From Cognatiluteimonas telluris (GTDB lineage Bacteria > Pseudomonadota > Gammaproteobacteria > Xanthomonadales > Xanthomonadaceae), in NCBI RefSeq assembly GCF_011320095.1, contig NZ_JAANOY010000009.1, positions 1 to 64,000 on the forward strand: DNA of 64,000 nt, in the 5' to 3' direction. A program made the position numbers and the translations under genes. A model generated the notes under the pieces. It had not been told where the DNA came from. It ran no database searches and saw nothing but the letters and a program-made list of their open reading frames with translations. Every line of letters starts with the position of its first letter. Positions within the stretch are counted from its first letter, which is position 1. Shown here one piece after another: positions 51,835-61,426 of the stretch.

Positions 51835-53364
51835 TCAGCGCTTGCCGTCTGCGCGCGGCGTCACCGCCACATACTGCCGCGCGTTGCCGCGCATCACCAG
51901 CAACATCACCGTTTCGCCCGCCTTGGCACCCGCCAGCTGCCGAGCCAGGGCGGCTGGACTGCCCACGGGCGTCCGGCCGACGGCAAGCACGATGTCGCCC
52001 GGCTGCAGGCCGGCATCGCGCGCGGCCAGTCCATCGATGCGTGCGATCGCGACCCCCTCGTCGGCCTTGAGGCCGAGCTGGGCACGGTCGTCGGCATCGA
52101 GCGCCTGCCCGACCAGCCCCAGTGCATTGGACGTCGCGGCGGCCCCGGGCACGGGCGCGCCTGGAACGGGCGTGGCACTGGCTGTCCCGTCGTCGAGCTG
52201 GGTCAGGGTGATGTCGAAATCCCGCGTGGCGCCGTCTCGCAGCACCGTCAGCCGGGTGCGCGTGCCTGGAGGCAGCGATCCGACCAGCGGGGGAAGGTCG
52301 CTGGAATCGTTGATCGCGGTGCCGTTGAAGCTGCGGATGACGTCACCCGGCATCAGGCCAGCCTTCTCCGCCGGGCTGCCCGGCGCCACGGTGTTGATCA
52401 ATGCGCCGCGGGAATCGGGCAGGTCCAGGCCGCGGGCCTTTTCGGCAGTGATCGACTCGACCGCCACTCCGATCTGGCCGCGGCTGACCTTGCCGGTGGC
52501 CTTGAGCTGCTTGACCGCGCTCATCGCAACATCGATCGGGATCGCGAAGCTCACGCCCATGTAGCCACCGGAGTTGCTGAAGATCTGCGAATTGATGCCC
52601 ACGACCTCGCCGCGCGTGTTGAGCAGCGGACCGCCGGAATTGCCGCGGTTGATCGCGACGTCGGTCTGGATGAAGGGAACATAGCGCTGGTTCGCGTACG
52701 GGTTGCTGCGCCCGACGGCGCTGACGATGCCGGCCGTGACCGAGTGGTCGAGCCCGAACGGCGAACCGATGGCGACGACCCATTGGCCGGGGCGCAGCAG
52801 GTTCGAATCACCCAGCCGCAACGCCGGCAATCCGCTCGCCGCGATCTTCAGCAGGGCGACATCGGACTGCTGGTCGCTGCCGACGACCTTGGCCTTGAAC
52901 TCGCGACGGTCAGACAGGCGCACGGTGACGCTGTCGGCGCCGTCGATGACGTGCTCGTTGGTGAGCACGTAGCCATCGCCCGAGATCAGGAAGCCGGTTC
53001 CCATGGATACGCCCCGGGGACGGGCCTGCGGTCCTTGCGGACCGATGCCCGGCATCGGCATGCCGGGACCAAAGAATCGGCGGAAGAATTCGGGGATGTC
53101 GTCCTCGTCCGGTGCCTGCGTGCTGGCCTGGGCATTGCGGTCGGCACCGCCACCGATCTGCGCCTCCACGTTGACCACGCCGGGCCCGACCTGGTCGACC
53201 AGGTGGGTGAAGTCAGGCAGCCCCACGACCATCTGCGGCGCGGGCGCCGGCGCCTGGGCGGTGGCCGCAGGCAGTACCACCGCGGTCGTGGCGGCGGCTG
53301 TCACCGCCACCAGGGTCAATGCACGCAGGCGCGGAGACGACAGAACAGAGAGCTTTGGAGCCAT
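51835..53364 (-). CDS. mucD: Periplasmic serine protease, MucD/DegP type
   Basis: A 509-residue HtrA-family protease-chaperone. A signal peptide ([23 protein letters not shown]) is followed by a trypsin-like domain with catalytic His138 (TNEHVI), Asp168 (QSDVALLKI) and Ser243 (RGNSGGPL), then two PDZ domains (about 290-370 and 420-500). MucD clears misfolded periplasmic proteins and restrains the RpoE response. It is 71 bases downstream of rseA, in the rpoE-rseA-mucD order of gammaproteobacteria. Confidence 0.93.
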   Translation of the reverse strand: MAPKLSVLSSPRLRALTLVAVTAAATTAVVLPAATAQAPAPAPQMVVGLPDFTHLVDQVGPGVVNVEAQIGGGADRNAQASTQAPDEDDIPEFFRRFFGPGMPMPGIGPQGPQARPRGVSMGTGFLISGDGYVLTNEHVIDGADSVTVRLSDRREFKAKVVGSDQQSDVALLKIAASGLPALRLGDSNLLRPGQWVVAIGSPFGLDHSVTAGIVSAVGRSNPYANQRYVPFIQTDVAINRGNSGGPLLNTRGEVVGINSQIFSNSGGYMGVSFAIPIDVAMSAVKQLKATGKVSRGQIGVAVESITAEKARGLDLPDSRGALINTVAPGSPAEKAGLMPGDVIRSFNGTAINDSSDLPPLVGSLPPGTRTRLTVLRDGATRDFDITLTQLDDGTASATPVPGAPVPGAAATSNALGLVGQALDADDRAQLGLKADEGVAIARIDGLAARDAGLQPGDIVLAVGRTPVGSPAALARQLAGAKAGETVMLLVMRGNARQYVAVTPRADGKR

Positions 53365-53435
53365 CGGAACCCACCTCGGTCGGATGTGGAAAGAATCGCG
53401 GCCAGCGGTGCGACGCCCGTGCCCGCTGCGGTCGG

Positions 53436-54380
53436 TTACGGCGTGGCCGGTCCCGCGTCGCCTTCATCCACCACTGGAGCAAGCGGAAGCTGACGTGGCG
53501 CGAATGGCGACAGTGCATTGGACGGAAGCACCTCGATGGCGCTCCCGCGCGTCCCGTAATCGACGGAAAACGCGCCGTGGGCAACGCTGCCGGGCATCAG
53601 TGCGCGGGGCCAGGGCCGGTGGGCCAGGCGAACCTGCTGGCCCGAGAAAGGATCGATCGCGACAGCCGCGTTGCCGAAGGCCGGCGTCGTGGCGGCCACC
53701 ACCGTCGGTGCCTCGACGGGCGGACGTGATGCCCGGATCGCCGCACGCTGGCTCTGTCCGCGCGAGCGGCCCGGGCCGCGGCGACGCGGCGCCTCGGCGA
53801 CGGCCAATGCCGTTGCCACTTCGGCCAGCCGGTCCGGGGCCGACGGCTGTGTCGCTGGCGTTGTGGATACCCGGGCGGGAGATTTGTGGTCCCGCTGCAC
53901 GGAGGCCGCGTTGGCGATGACCTGCGCCGGCGGCGTCGACGGCGACTGCAGGCCGGGCGACTGGCGGGTCAGGAACACCGCGATCACCGCCACCGATGCC
54001 GCCAGCGCGGCGCTGCCGCCCCAACGCAGCCAACGCAACCCACGGCTGTCTTCCATGCGGGCGGCACGTGGCTGTGCCGCGACGGCATCGGCCACGCCCG
54101 CGGCAAATCCTTCGCGAAGCCGCATGCCCGCCTGGCCGCGCATGACATCGCCACCAAGCTGCCAGCGCTCCCAGCAGCCGCGCAATTCCGCGTCGTGCTC
54201 GAGCCGGCGCAGCAGGAAGCGCGCCTGGTCGGGTGCCAGCTCGCCGTCGATCAGGGCCGACAACTGCAACCGATGGTGGTCCAGCAATTTGTCCATCGCC
54301 GCTTCACCGTGCGGCGCGCCAGCCGGTCCTGCAGCGTGTCGGCGCCCCGTCGTGATCGGATCCTGGTCGTTGGGGGTCAT
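53436..54380 (-). CDS. rseA: Anti-sigma-E factor RseA/MucA-like
   Basis: A 314-residue single-pass membrane protein. The cytoplasmic RseA_N domain (QLSALIDGELAPDQARFLLRRL, CWERWQLGGDVMRG) should hold RpoE, the membrane helix is AALAASVAVIAVFLT, and the periplasmic part is a long basic/alanine-rich region ending VDEGDAGPATP. Start ATG 54378-54380 overlaps the rpoE stop (ATGA); a later ATG at residue 29 (MDKLLDHH) is possible. No rseB follows. The periplasmic tail is longer than in E. coli RseA. Confidence 0.87.
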   Translation of the reverse strand: MTPNDQDPITTGRRHAAGPAGAPHGEAAMDKLLDHHRLQLSALIDGELAPDQARFLLRRLEHDAELRGCWERWQLGGDVMRGQAGMRLREGFAAGVADAVAAQPRAARMEDSRGLRWLRWGGSAALAASVAVIAVFLTRQSPGLQSPSTPPAQVIANAASVQRDHKSPARVSTTPATQPSAPDRLAEVATALAVAEAPRRRGPGRSRGQSQRAAIRASRPPVEAPTVVAATTPAFGNAAVAIDPFSGQQVRLAHRPWPRALMPGSVAHGAFSVDYGTRGSAIEVLPSNALSPFAPRQLPLAPVVDEGDAGPATP

Positions 54381-55009
54381 CGGCTTGCGCGCTCCGCATT
54401 GTTCGCGTTGTCCATCAACGGTCGCATTTCCTGATCGATCGCCTCGCGGGCCCGGAAGATGCGCGAACGCACGGTTCCGATCGGGCAACCCATCTTCGTT
54501 GCGATCTCCTCGTAGCTCAGGCCGTCGACCTCGCGCAACGTGATCGCCACGCGCAACTCGTCCGGCAGGGCTTCGACCGCGCGCATCACCGTTTGTTCCA
54601 GCTGCTGGCGCATCAGTTCGCGCTCGGGGGTGTCGTTGTCGCGCAGGCGCAGGCCCGAGGCGTACTGCTCGGCATCCTCGATCTCGATGTCGTCCGTGGG
54701 CGGACGGCGGTTGCTGGAGACGAGATGGTTCTTCGCTGTGTTCACGGCAATCCGGTGCAACCAGGTATAGAACTGCGCGTCGCCACGGAAATTGCCGAGC
54801 GCCCGGTAGGCGCGCAGGAACGTCTCCTGCGCCACGTCCTGGCACTCGCTCCAGTCGGACACGTAGCGGCCGATCAGCCCGACGATCCGGTGCTGGTACT
54901 TGCGCACCAGCAGGTCGAACGCCGCACTGTCGCCACGTTGCACGCGCCGGACCAGTTCCTGGTCGAGCTCGCCCTCTTTCGAGGACTGGGAAGGTTCCAC
55001 TTCGGCCAT
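54377..55009 (-). CDS. rpoE: RNA polymerase sigma-E factor
   Basis: A 210-residue ECF sigma factor of the envelope-stress response. Region 2: FDLLVRKYQHRIVGLIGRYV, DVAQETFLRAYRAL, YTWLHRIAVNTAKNHL. Region 4: LPDELRVAITLREVDGLSYEEIATKM and GTVRSRIFRAREAID. The start chosen is ATG 55007-55009 (MAEVEPSQ); an ATG at 55030 would add seven residues and lacks a Shine-Dalgarno. It heads the rpoE-rseA-mucD operon. Confidence 0.94.
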   Translation of the reverse strand: MAEVEPSQSSKEGELDQELVRRVQRGDSAAFDLLVRKYQHRIVGLIGRYVSDWSECQDVAQETFLRAYRALGNFRGDAQFYTWLHRIAVNTAKNHLVSSNRRPPTDDIEIEDAEQYASGLRLRDNDTPERELMRQQLEQTVMRAVEALPDELRVAITLREVDGLSYEEIATKMGCPIGTVRSRIFRAREAIDQEMRPLMDNANNAERASR

Positions 55010-55053
55010 GCCGCGCCGGCACTCCTGCATGTCAGCCGGCCGAAGCCAGGCAA

Positions 55054-55080
55054 TGGGACAGCAAATCGCTGCGGAAGTTC
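55054..55080 (-). promoter_or_regulatory. Candidate sigma-E promoter of rpoE
   Basis: GAACTT on the minus strand (55080-55075) matches the sigma-E -35 box exactly. A 16-base spacer leads to TCCCA, a partial match to the -10 consensus (TCnnA). It lies about 45 bases upstream of the rpoE start, as expected for autoregulation. Confidence 0.5.
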
Positions 55081-55169
55081 ACGCCTGCAGCTTAATGGGG
55101 ATGCATTGACGGGAATCCAATGCGCCCGGGATCATACTGGGCCTTCCATACCACGCCGGATCGTCCCTC

Positions 55170-57245
55170 ATGATGGCAGGCAAGGCGACCGCTGGTTTCG
55201 ATGGACTGCGCTTCGAACACTGGCACGTGGAGTCCCGCGCCGACGGGATCGTCATCGCCACCATCGACCGCGCCGGACAGACCGTCAACGCGCTGTCGCA
55301 GGACATGCTGATCGAGCTGGGCACGCTGGTCGAACGCCTGGCGATCGATCCGCCGAAAGGCGTGGTGTTCCGTTCCGGCAAGGCGTCGGGCTTCGTCGCC
55401 GGCGCCGACGTCAGGGAATTCCAGGCGTTCGACGCCCAAGGCACGGTCAAGGACGCGCTCTATCGCGGACAGCAGGTGTTCCAGCGCATCGCCGACCTGC
55501 CCTGCCCGACGGTCGCCGCGATCCACGGCTACTGCATGGGCGGAGGCACCGAACTGGCGCTGGCATGCCGGGCCCGGGTGGCGTCGAAGGATCCATCGAC
55601 GCGGATCGGATTGCCGGAAGTCAAACTCGGGATCTATCCCGGCTGGGGCGGCAGCGTACGCCTGCCGCGCCTGGTGGGCGCGCCTGCGGCCATGGACATG
55701 ATGCTGACGGGGCGCGCCTTGTCGGCTTCGGCGGCGAAGGCGATCGGACTGGTGGACAAGCTCGTCGAACCGGCCGCGCTGCTCGACGCCGCCATCGACC
55801 TGGCATCCAGATCCAGCACGCGCCCGTTCGCGCAGCACTTCCGCGCCTGGGCGAGCAACTGCTGGCCGGCACGACAGGTGCTCGCACCGATCCTGATCAA
55901 GCAGGTGGGGCGCAAGGCACGCCGCGAGCACTATCCCGCACCCTATGCGTTGATCGACACCTGGCGTCGCGCCAGTGGCGGCATCACCTCGCTGCTGTCG
56001 GCCGAACGCCGGTCGGTGGCCAGGCTCGCGGGCACGGCGACGGCGCGCAACCTCATCCGCGTGTTCTTCCTGCAGGAGCGACTCAAGGCGCAGGGCAGCG
56101 GCGACAGCGGCATCCGCCGGGTGCATGTGGTTGGTGCCGGCGTCATGGGTGGCGACATCGCCGCATGGTCGGCCTGCAAGGGCTTCGAGGTCACCCTCAA
56201 CGATCGCGAGCAGCGCTTCATCGATGCCGCACTGGAACGCGCGCAGGCGTTGTTCGCCAAGAAGGTGAAGGATGATGCCCGGCGACCGGCGGTCGCCGCC
56301 CGCCTGCGCGGCGACGTGGCGGGCGATGGCGTGCTGGATGCGGATCTGGTGATCGAAGCCATCCTCGAACAGGCGCAGGCCAAGCGCGCGTTGTATGCAC
56401 AGGTCGAGCCGCGGATGCAGCCCGGCGCACTGTTGACCAGCAACACGTCGTCGATCCCGCTGGTGGAACTTCGCGAAAACATCGCGCGCCCGGCCCGCTT
56501 CGCCGGCCTGCATTACTTCAACCCGGTGGCGCTGATGCCGCTGGTGGAAATCGTCCAGCACGACGCCATGGCCGACGCGACACGGCAGCGCCTGGCTGCG
56601 TTCTGCAAGGCGATCGACAAGCTGCCGGTGCTGGTGGCCGGCACGCCTGGATTCCTGGTCAACCGGGTGCTGTTCCCGTACCTGCTGGAGGCGGCGACGG
56701 CGCTGTCGGAAGGCATCCCGGGCGCGGTGATCGACAAGGCGGCCACCCGCTTCGGCATGCCGATGGGGCCGATCGAACTGATCGACACGGTAGGCCTGGA
56801 TGTCGCTGCCGGGGTCGCGCATGAACTGTCGCCGTACCTTGGATTGCAACTGCCCGCGGCCCTGTCGACGCCGCCGGAGGCGGGCAAGCGCGGACGCAAG
56901 GACGGCCAGGGCCTGTACCGCTGGGTCGAAGGCAAGGCGATCAAGCCCGAGTTGCCGAAGGGCTATGCCGCGCCGGCTGACCTCGAGGACCGGCTGGTGC
57001 TGCCCCTGCTCAACGAAGCCATCGCTGCGTTGCATGATGGCGTGGTCGCCGATGCCGACCTGCTCGATGCCGGCGTGATCTTCGGCACCGGCTTCGCGCC
57101 CTTCCGCGGCGGCCCGATCCAGTACGTGCGCGAAACCGGCGCCGATGTTTTGCTGGCGCGCCTGCAGGCGCTGGAGCAGGCGCATGGTCCGCGGTTTGCG
57201 CCGCGGGCCGGGTGGGACTCGCCGACATTGCGCAACCCGACCTGA
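55170..57245 (+). CDS. Multifunctional enoyl-CoA hydratase/3-hydroxyacyl-CoA dehydrogenase (FadB/FadJ type)
   Basis: A 691-residue beta-oxidation enzyme. The N-terminal hydratase domain has the oxyanion-hole segment SGFVAGADVREF and the catalytic glutamates in GYCMGGGTELALACR and GLPEVKLGIYPGWGG. The dehydrogenase domain has VVGAGVMGGDIA, TSNTSSIPL and the catalytic histidine in GLHYFNPVALMPLVEIV. It is adjacent to no thiolase gene. It is divergent from rpoE; the 160-base gap holds both promoters. A tandem ATGATG at 55170 leaves the first residue ambiguous by one codon. Confidence 0.92.
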   Translation: MMAGKATAGFDGLRFEHWHVESRADGIVIATIDRAGQTVNALSQDMLIELGTLVERLAIDPPKGVVFRSGKASGFVAGADVREFQAFDAQGTVKDALYRGQQVFQRIADLPCPTVAAIHGYCMGGGTELALACRARVASKDPSTRIGLPEVKLGIYPGWGGSVRLPRLVGAPAAMDMMLTGRALSASAAKAIGLVDKLVEPAALLDAAIDLASRSSTRPFAQHFRAWASNCWPARQVLAPILIKQVGRKARREHYPAPYALIDTWRRASGGITSLLSAERRSVARLAGTATARNLIRVFFLQERLKAQGSGDSGIRRVHVVGAGVMGGDIAAWSACKGFEVTLNDREQRFIDAALERAQALFAKKVKDDARRPAVAARLRGDVAGDGVLDADLVIEAILEQAQAKRALYAQVEPRMQPGALLTSNTSSIPLVELRENIARPARFAGLHYFNPVALMPLVEIVQHDAMADATRQRLAAFCKAIDKLPVLVAGTPGFLVNRVLFPYLLEAATALSEGIPGAVIDKAATRFGMPMGPIELIDTVGLDVAAGVAHELSPYLGLQLPAALSTPPEAGKRGRKDGQGLYRWVEGKAIKPELPKGYAAPADLEDRLVLPLLNEAIAALHDGVVADADLLDAGVIFGTGFAPFRGGPIQYVRETGADVLLARLQALEQAHGPRFAPRAGWDSPTLRNPT

Positions 57246-57396
57246 ATCAGAGGGCGGTTGGCCTGGGGCATGACGGGCAGCCCTGCGGCGTGGCGGCGCT
57301 GGATGCACGAATGGACGCCCGCGCGTCACGGCGGTTGCGATCAATGGGGGCTGCGGGAGTCCGGCGCGACGCGTTCGATGGCGCCTGCCGCGCAGG

Positions 57397-57756
57397 TCAC
57401 ATCGTGTGGGTGGGCTTGTCCGCGTTGAGCGTGCCGGCCAGCAGGGTTTCGATCTTGCCCTTCACCGCTTCGCCCTCGGCCGTGTCGGTGAACTGCACGC
57501 CGATGCCGGCGGTGCGGTTGCCCTGCGCGCCGGTCGGCGTGATCCAGATGACCTTGCCGGCCACCGGCAGGCGCTCGTTGGATTCAGGCAGGGTGACCAG
57601 CAGGAAGACTTCGTCGCCGAGGAAATAACGCTTGGAGGTCGGCACGAAGATGCCGCCGTTCTTCAGGTAGGGCATGTAGGCGTTGTACAGCCCGGCCTTG
57701 TCCTTGAACGCGTGCGACAGGATGCCCTGGCGTGCACCGGCTGCATTGGACGACAT
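57397..57756 (-). CDS. pilZ: Type IV pilus PilZ-domain protein
   Basis: A 119-residue single PilZ domain protein. The segments RQGILSHAFKDKAGLYNAYMPYLKNGGIFVPTSKRY, LPVAGKVIWITP and RTAGIGVQFTD match Xanthomonas PilZ, which cannot bind c-di-GMP itself and instead links FimX to the pilus ATPase PilB. The RxxxR nucleotide motif is indeed absent. Start ATG 57754-57756 follows a ggggaggggc Shine-Dalgarno. It is downstream of holB by 28 bases. FimX is encoded at 5411. Confidence 0.93.
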   Translation of the reverse strand: MSSNAAGARQGILSHAFKDKAGLYNAYMPYLKNGGIFVPTSKRYFLGDEVFLLVTLPESNERLPVAGKVIWITPTGAQGNRTAGIGVQFTDTAEGEAVKGKIETLLAGTLNADKPTHTM

Positions 57757-57784
57757 CAGTGCCCCTCCCCACCCGTCGTAGTGT

Positions 57785-58831
57785 TCATGTGCCCTGTCCT
57801 CCGGCGGCCCTGGCACCGGCCTGGGCCTGCCATGCCAGCAGCAGCTCCGCGATCGTGATGTCGGCGCGGACGGTCGTGCCCAGCAAGGCATGCGTTCGGT
57901 TGGCCGCGTCGAACCACTGCGCCAGCGTGCGGGTTCGCATCGGATCGGTCAAGCCGGAGGCCAGGGCCAATGCGTGGTCCGCGGCGAAGCGCAGGCGCAG
58001 GCGTGCGTGTTCATCGGCGGCCCAGCGCTGCGCGGTTTCCGAGGGCGAGGCGTCGCCGCGCGCGAGGCGGGTGAGATCGGCGCCAACATCGCGCCGCACG
58101 TCCAGGCCTCCATCGCGCAGCCAGGCATCGGCCAGGCCCGGATGGCCGCGCGCGGCATCCAGCGCGTCGGACGCCGCGGTCGCCGGATGCCCGAGCGTCT
58201 TCAGCCAGGCAAGTGCCTCCTCGCGCGGCGGCAGGTGGAATTCGAGCTTCTGGCAACGGCTGCGGATGGTCGCCGGCAAGCGCGACGGTTCGGCGCTGAC
58301 CAGCCAGAGGAAGCGCCCGGGTTGCGGCTCTTCCAGCGTCTTGAGCAGGGAGTTGGCGGCCGCGTCGTTCATGCCGTCGGCGGGGTCGATGATCGCCACC
58401 TGCACCTGGCCGTACTGCGCGGTCTTCGACAAGCGTTCGGACAGCGCACGCATCTGCTCGACCACGATCTGGGTCAACTGCCGCGCCGGCGACGGCGTCT
58501 GCCGCCACGCATGGCCGACGAACACCGCGTCCGGATGCGCTGGATGGCCCCACGGATGCGCGAGCGACTTGTCCGGCCGCAGCTCCAGTGGATCCTTCTG
58601 CACGCGCGACTGGTAGAGCTGGCAACTGCGGCAGCTTCCGCATGGTTCGCCACGCGCATCGGGGGTACGGCACAGCACGCGCTGCGCGAGCCGCTCGACC
58701 ACCGCGCGCTTGCCCAGTTGCGGTGGGCCGCAGACCAGCAAGGCGTGGCCCATGCGTCCGCTGTCCAGTGCAGCCGCCGCATGGGCATAGGCGCGCCGCT
58801 GCCACGGCGAGAATGGAAGCGCTGCACTCAT
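57785..58831 (-). CDS. holB: DNA polymerase III subunit delta'
   Basis: A 348-residue clamp-loader subunit. It has the delta'-type degenerate P-loop (VCGPPQLGKRAVVE), the zinc-binding cysteines within CRTPDARGEPCGSCRSC, VAIIDPADGMNDAAANSLLKTLEEP and the SRC motif (ATIRSRCQKLEF). Start ATG 58829-58831 overlaps the tmk stop (ATGA). Confidence 0.95.
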   Translation of the reverse strand: MSAALPFSPWQRRAYAHAAAALDSGRMGHALLVCGPPQLGKRAVVERLAQRVLCRTPDARGEPCGSCRSCQLYQSRVQKDPLELRPDKSLAHPWGHPAHPDAVFVGHAWRQTPSPARQLTQIVVEQMRALSERLSKTAQYGQVQVAIIDPADGMNDAAANSLLKTLEEPQPGRFLWLVSAEPSRLPATIRSRCQKLEFHLPPREEALAWLKTLGHPATAASDALDAARGHPGLADAWLRDGGLDVRRDVGADLTRLARGDASPSETAQRWAADEHARLRLRFAADHALALASGLTDPMRTRTLAQWFDAANRTHALLGTTVRADITIAELLLAWQAQAGARAAGGQGT

Positions 58832-59496
58832 GGCTGCGCCTCGCGCCATGCCTCCAGGGCGGCCACCGCATCGGCGGCGACGACATCGGCCGGACGGCTG
58901 GCATCGATCACGCGGAAGCGCGCGGGCTCGGCCGCGGCGCGCGCGAGGAAGGTTGCTCGCACGCGCTCGAAGAATTCATCGCGCTCGCGTTCGATGCGAT
59001 CAGGCCCGCCGAGTGCGAGGTTGCGCCCGCGTGCGCGCTCGCGGCCCTGCGCGACGCCGACATCCAGCAGCAGCGTCAGCGATGGGCGGATCGGCACCAC
59101 CTGTGCCGCAAGCGCATCGATGAATGCCGGATCCAGCCCGCGGCCCCCGCCCTGGTAGGCATGGCTGGAATCGGTGAAGCGATCGCACACCACCCATGCG
59201 CCGCGCTCGAGCGCCGGCAGGATCGTATGCCGCACGTGCTGCGCGCGCGCGGCGAACATCAACAGCAGTTCGGTTTCCGGCGCGACGGTTTCACCCGCGC
59301 CAGCCGCGTTCTGGTCCAGCAACAGCCCACGGATGCGTTCGGCCAGGGGCGTGCCGCCCGGCTCGCGCGTGCTCACTACTTCGTTGCCGGCGGCCTGCAA
59401 CGCGCTGCGCAAGGCAACCAGCACGGTGGTCTTGCCGGCGCCCTCGCCGCCTTCGAGCGACACGAATCTCGGATGCATGCGTGGCGCGATGCTCAC
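58828..59496 (-). CDS. tmk: Thymidylate kinase
   Basis: A 222-residue kinase phosphorylating dTMP. P-loop LEGGEGAGKTT, STREPGGTPLAERIR, and the DR motif in VVCDRFTDSSHAYQGGGRG. A GTG at 59494-59496 overlaps the mltG stop (GTGA); ATG 59478 (MHPRFVSLEGG) is an equally plausible start and matches the usual family N-terminus. Confidence 0.95.
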   Translation of the reverse strand: MSIAPRMHPRFVSLEGGEGAGKTTVLVALRSALQAAGNEVVSTREPGGTPLAERIRGLLLDQNAAGAGETVAPETELLLMFAARAQHVRHTILPALERGAWVVCDRFTDSSHAYQGGGRGLDPAFIDALAAQVVPIRPSLTLLLDVGVAQGRERARGRNLALGGPDRIERERDEFFERVRATFLARAAAEPARFRVIDASRPADVVAADAVAALEAWREAQP

Positions 59497-60593
59497 TGGC
59501 GCTGGACCGGCGTGCCGGCCGGCGGTGCGGCGGACGTCGACGCCGGCGGCGCCTTCCTCGCCTTCCGGTAGTTGCGCAGGTAGCGCGCGACATTGGCCTG
59601 GTGCTCGGCATAGGTGCGCGCGAACAGATGGCGACCGCTGCCATCGCCAATGGCGACGAAGAACAGCGCGTCGCCACCGGCCGGATGCGCCACCGCCTGC
59701 AATGCCGCGTTCCCGGGCATCGCGATCGGCGTCGGTGGCAGGCCGGCACGCACGTAGGTGTTGTAGGGCGTGTCGGCGGCAAGATCGGCTGCGCGGATGT
59801 TGCCGCGATACTTGGCGCCCATGCCGTAGATGATCGTGGGATCGGTTTCCAGCCGCATGCCGAGCTTGAGCCGGCGCTCGAACAACCCTGCGATCAGCGG
59901 CCGCTCGTCGGCGTTGCCGGTCTCCTTCTCGACGATCGAAGCCAGCGTCAGCAACTCGTCGGGCGTCTTCAGGCCGATGCCCGGCTCACGGCCGCTCCAT
60001 GCCGCATCCAGCGCCTTGGCCATGGCCGCATACGCGCGCTTGAGGATCGCCAGTTCGCCATCGCCGCGCGTGTAGACGTAGGTTTCGGGCAGGAAGCGGC
60101 CTTCCGGATGCTGGCCCGGATGGCCGATCGCTTTCATCAAGGCCGCGTCGTCCAGTGCCGCGGTGTCGTGCTCGAGCAAGGTCGCCCTGGCCAGCGCCGC
60201 GCGCAGTTCGCGGATGTTCCAGCCCTCGACGATCGTGAAGCGATGGCCGATGACCTTGCCTTCGCGCATGTGCAGCAGCAGCACGCGCGGCGTGATGCCG
60301 GGATCGAGCGCGTAGTCGCCGACCTGCAGCCTGCCGGCGACACCGAGCTGGCGCGCGAGCGCCTGCCATGCCAGCGAGTCGCCCTTCGGCACGCCCAGCG
60401 CATGCAGCTTCCCCAGCACCACCGGGAAGGAATCGCCGGGGGCGACGGTGACCGTGTCGCCGGCATGCAGGCCCGCGATCGGCGCGTCGGCGAAGCTGGC
60501 ATAGCGCGTTACCGCCCAATAGCCCAGGAAGCCCACCAGCAACGCGGTGACGAAGAATCCGAAGCCGAAGCTGCGCTTGCGTTGGCGACTCAC
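59493..60593 (-). CDS. mltG: Endolytic murein transglycosylase MltG
   Basis: A 366-residue inner-membrane lytic transglycosylase that cuts nascent glycan strands. One membrane helix (FGFFVTALLVGFLGYWAVTRY), a LysM-like region, then the YceG domain with RFLPETYVYTRG, the catalytic glutamate in LASIVEKETG, TDPTIIYGMG and YNTYVRAGLPPTPIAMPG. The start is GTG 60591-60593, overlapping the pabC stop (GTGA). Confidence 0.95.
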   Translation of the reverse strand: MSRQRKRSFGFGFFVTALLVGFLGYWAVTRYASFADAPIAGLHAGDTVTVAPGDSFPVVLGKLHALGVPKGDSLAWQALARQLGVAGRLQVGDYALDPGITPRVLLLHMREGKVIGHRFTIVEGWNIRELRAALARATLLEHDTAALDDAALMKAIGHPGQHPEGRFLPETYVYTRGDGELAILKRAYAAMAKALDAAWSGREPGIGLKTPDELLTLASIVEKETGNADERPLIAGLFERRLKLGMRLETDPTIIYGMGAKYRGNIRAADLAADTPYNTYVRAGLPPTPIAMPGNAALQAVAHPAGGDALFFVAIGDGSGRHLFARTYAEHQANVARYLRNYRKARKAPPASTSAAPPAGTPVQRQ

Positions 60594-61426
60594 GGATGCT
60601 CCGTCTGCTGGCCTGGGTCGATTGCGAAACCGGGGTGCGCGCCGGCCAGCAACTGCCTGGCCGCGGCGATCGCCGGATGCACCGGCCAGGTCTGGTCACC
60701 CAGCCGCGCGACCGGGAGGATACCGCGCACGGCGTTGCAGACCAGCAAGGCCTCGGCCTGCTCGACCTGCGCCACCGAAAGCCGCTGCTCCGTGGCATCC
60801 AGCAATGCGACCAGGTGCGCCCGGCAGATGCCGGCCACGCCGCAACGATCGACGAGCGGCGTGACCCAGCGTCCGCCATCGAACAGGAACAGGTTGCCCG
60901 TGGTGGCACCGACGACCGTGCCCTCGCCATCGCACATCAGGCCTTCATCGACGCCGGCATCGCGGCATTCGGCGCTGGCGAGGACCTGCTCGAGCCGGTT
61001 GCAGTGCTTGATGCGGGCCAACGCCGGCTGCAAGGCCAGCCGCGTGTCGCACCAGCGCACGTGCAGGCCGGCGGCCGGGTGGGCCTGGGGCACTGGATGA
61101 CGCGACAGCATCCACAGCGGGGCGGCATCCAACGCTGGTGCGTAACCGCGACCGCTCGCGCCGCGTCCGACGAGCAGCTTGAGCACGCCATCGCCGCCAT
61201 CGTCGAACAGCGTCGCCGCGGCGGCGCGCACGCTGGCCGCTTCGGGCAACGGCATGTGCAGCCGCCGCGCGCCATCGGCCAGCCGCTGCCAATGGCGCGA
61301 CCACCACGGAAGCGTGCCGCGGTGCGCGCGCATGGTCTCGAACAGGCCATCACCGTACGCGATCGTGCGCGCATCGGCGGGCCAGGATTCGATGCGAATG
61401 GCACCGTCGAAGACCAGCGGCTTCAT
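60590..61426 (-). CDS. pabC: Aminodeoxychorismate lyase
   Basis: A 278-residue fold-type IV PLP enzyme making p-aminobenzoate for folate. The start YGDGLFETMRAHRG, the PLP lysine in LARIKHCNRLEQVLA, and the phosphate-binding EGTVVGATTGNLF are typical. Start ATG 61424-61426 overlaps the pabB stop (ATGA). The next gene is mltG, the conserved order. Confidence 0.93.
   Translation of the reverse strand: MKPLVFDGAIRIESWPADARTIAYGDGLFETMRAHRGTLPWWSRHWQRLADGARRLHMPLPEAASVRAAAATLFDDGGDGVLKLLVGRGASGRGYAPALDAAPLWMLSRHPVPQAHPAAGLHVRWCDTRLALQPALARIKHCNRLEQVLASAECRDAGVDEGLMCDGEGTVVGATTGNLFLFDGGRWVTPLVDRCGVAGICRAHLVALLDATEQRLSVAQVEQAEALLVCNAVRGILPVARLGDQTWPVHPAIAAARQLLAGAHPGFAIDPGQQTEHP

Noticed and set aside
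53436-55022. A 528-codon frame extending rseA through rpoE
   Set aside because: The upstream part is an alternative frame of rpoE. RseA starts at the ATGA overlap at 54380, where the RseA_N domain begins soon after.
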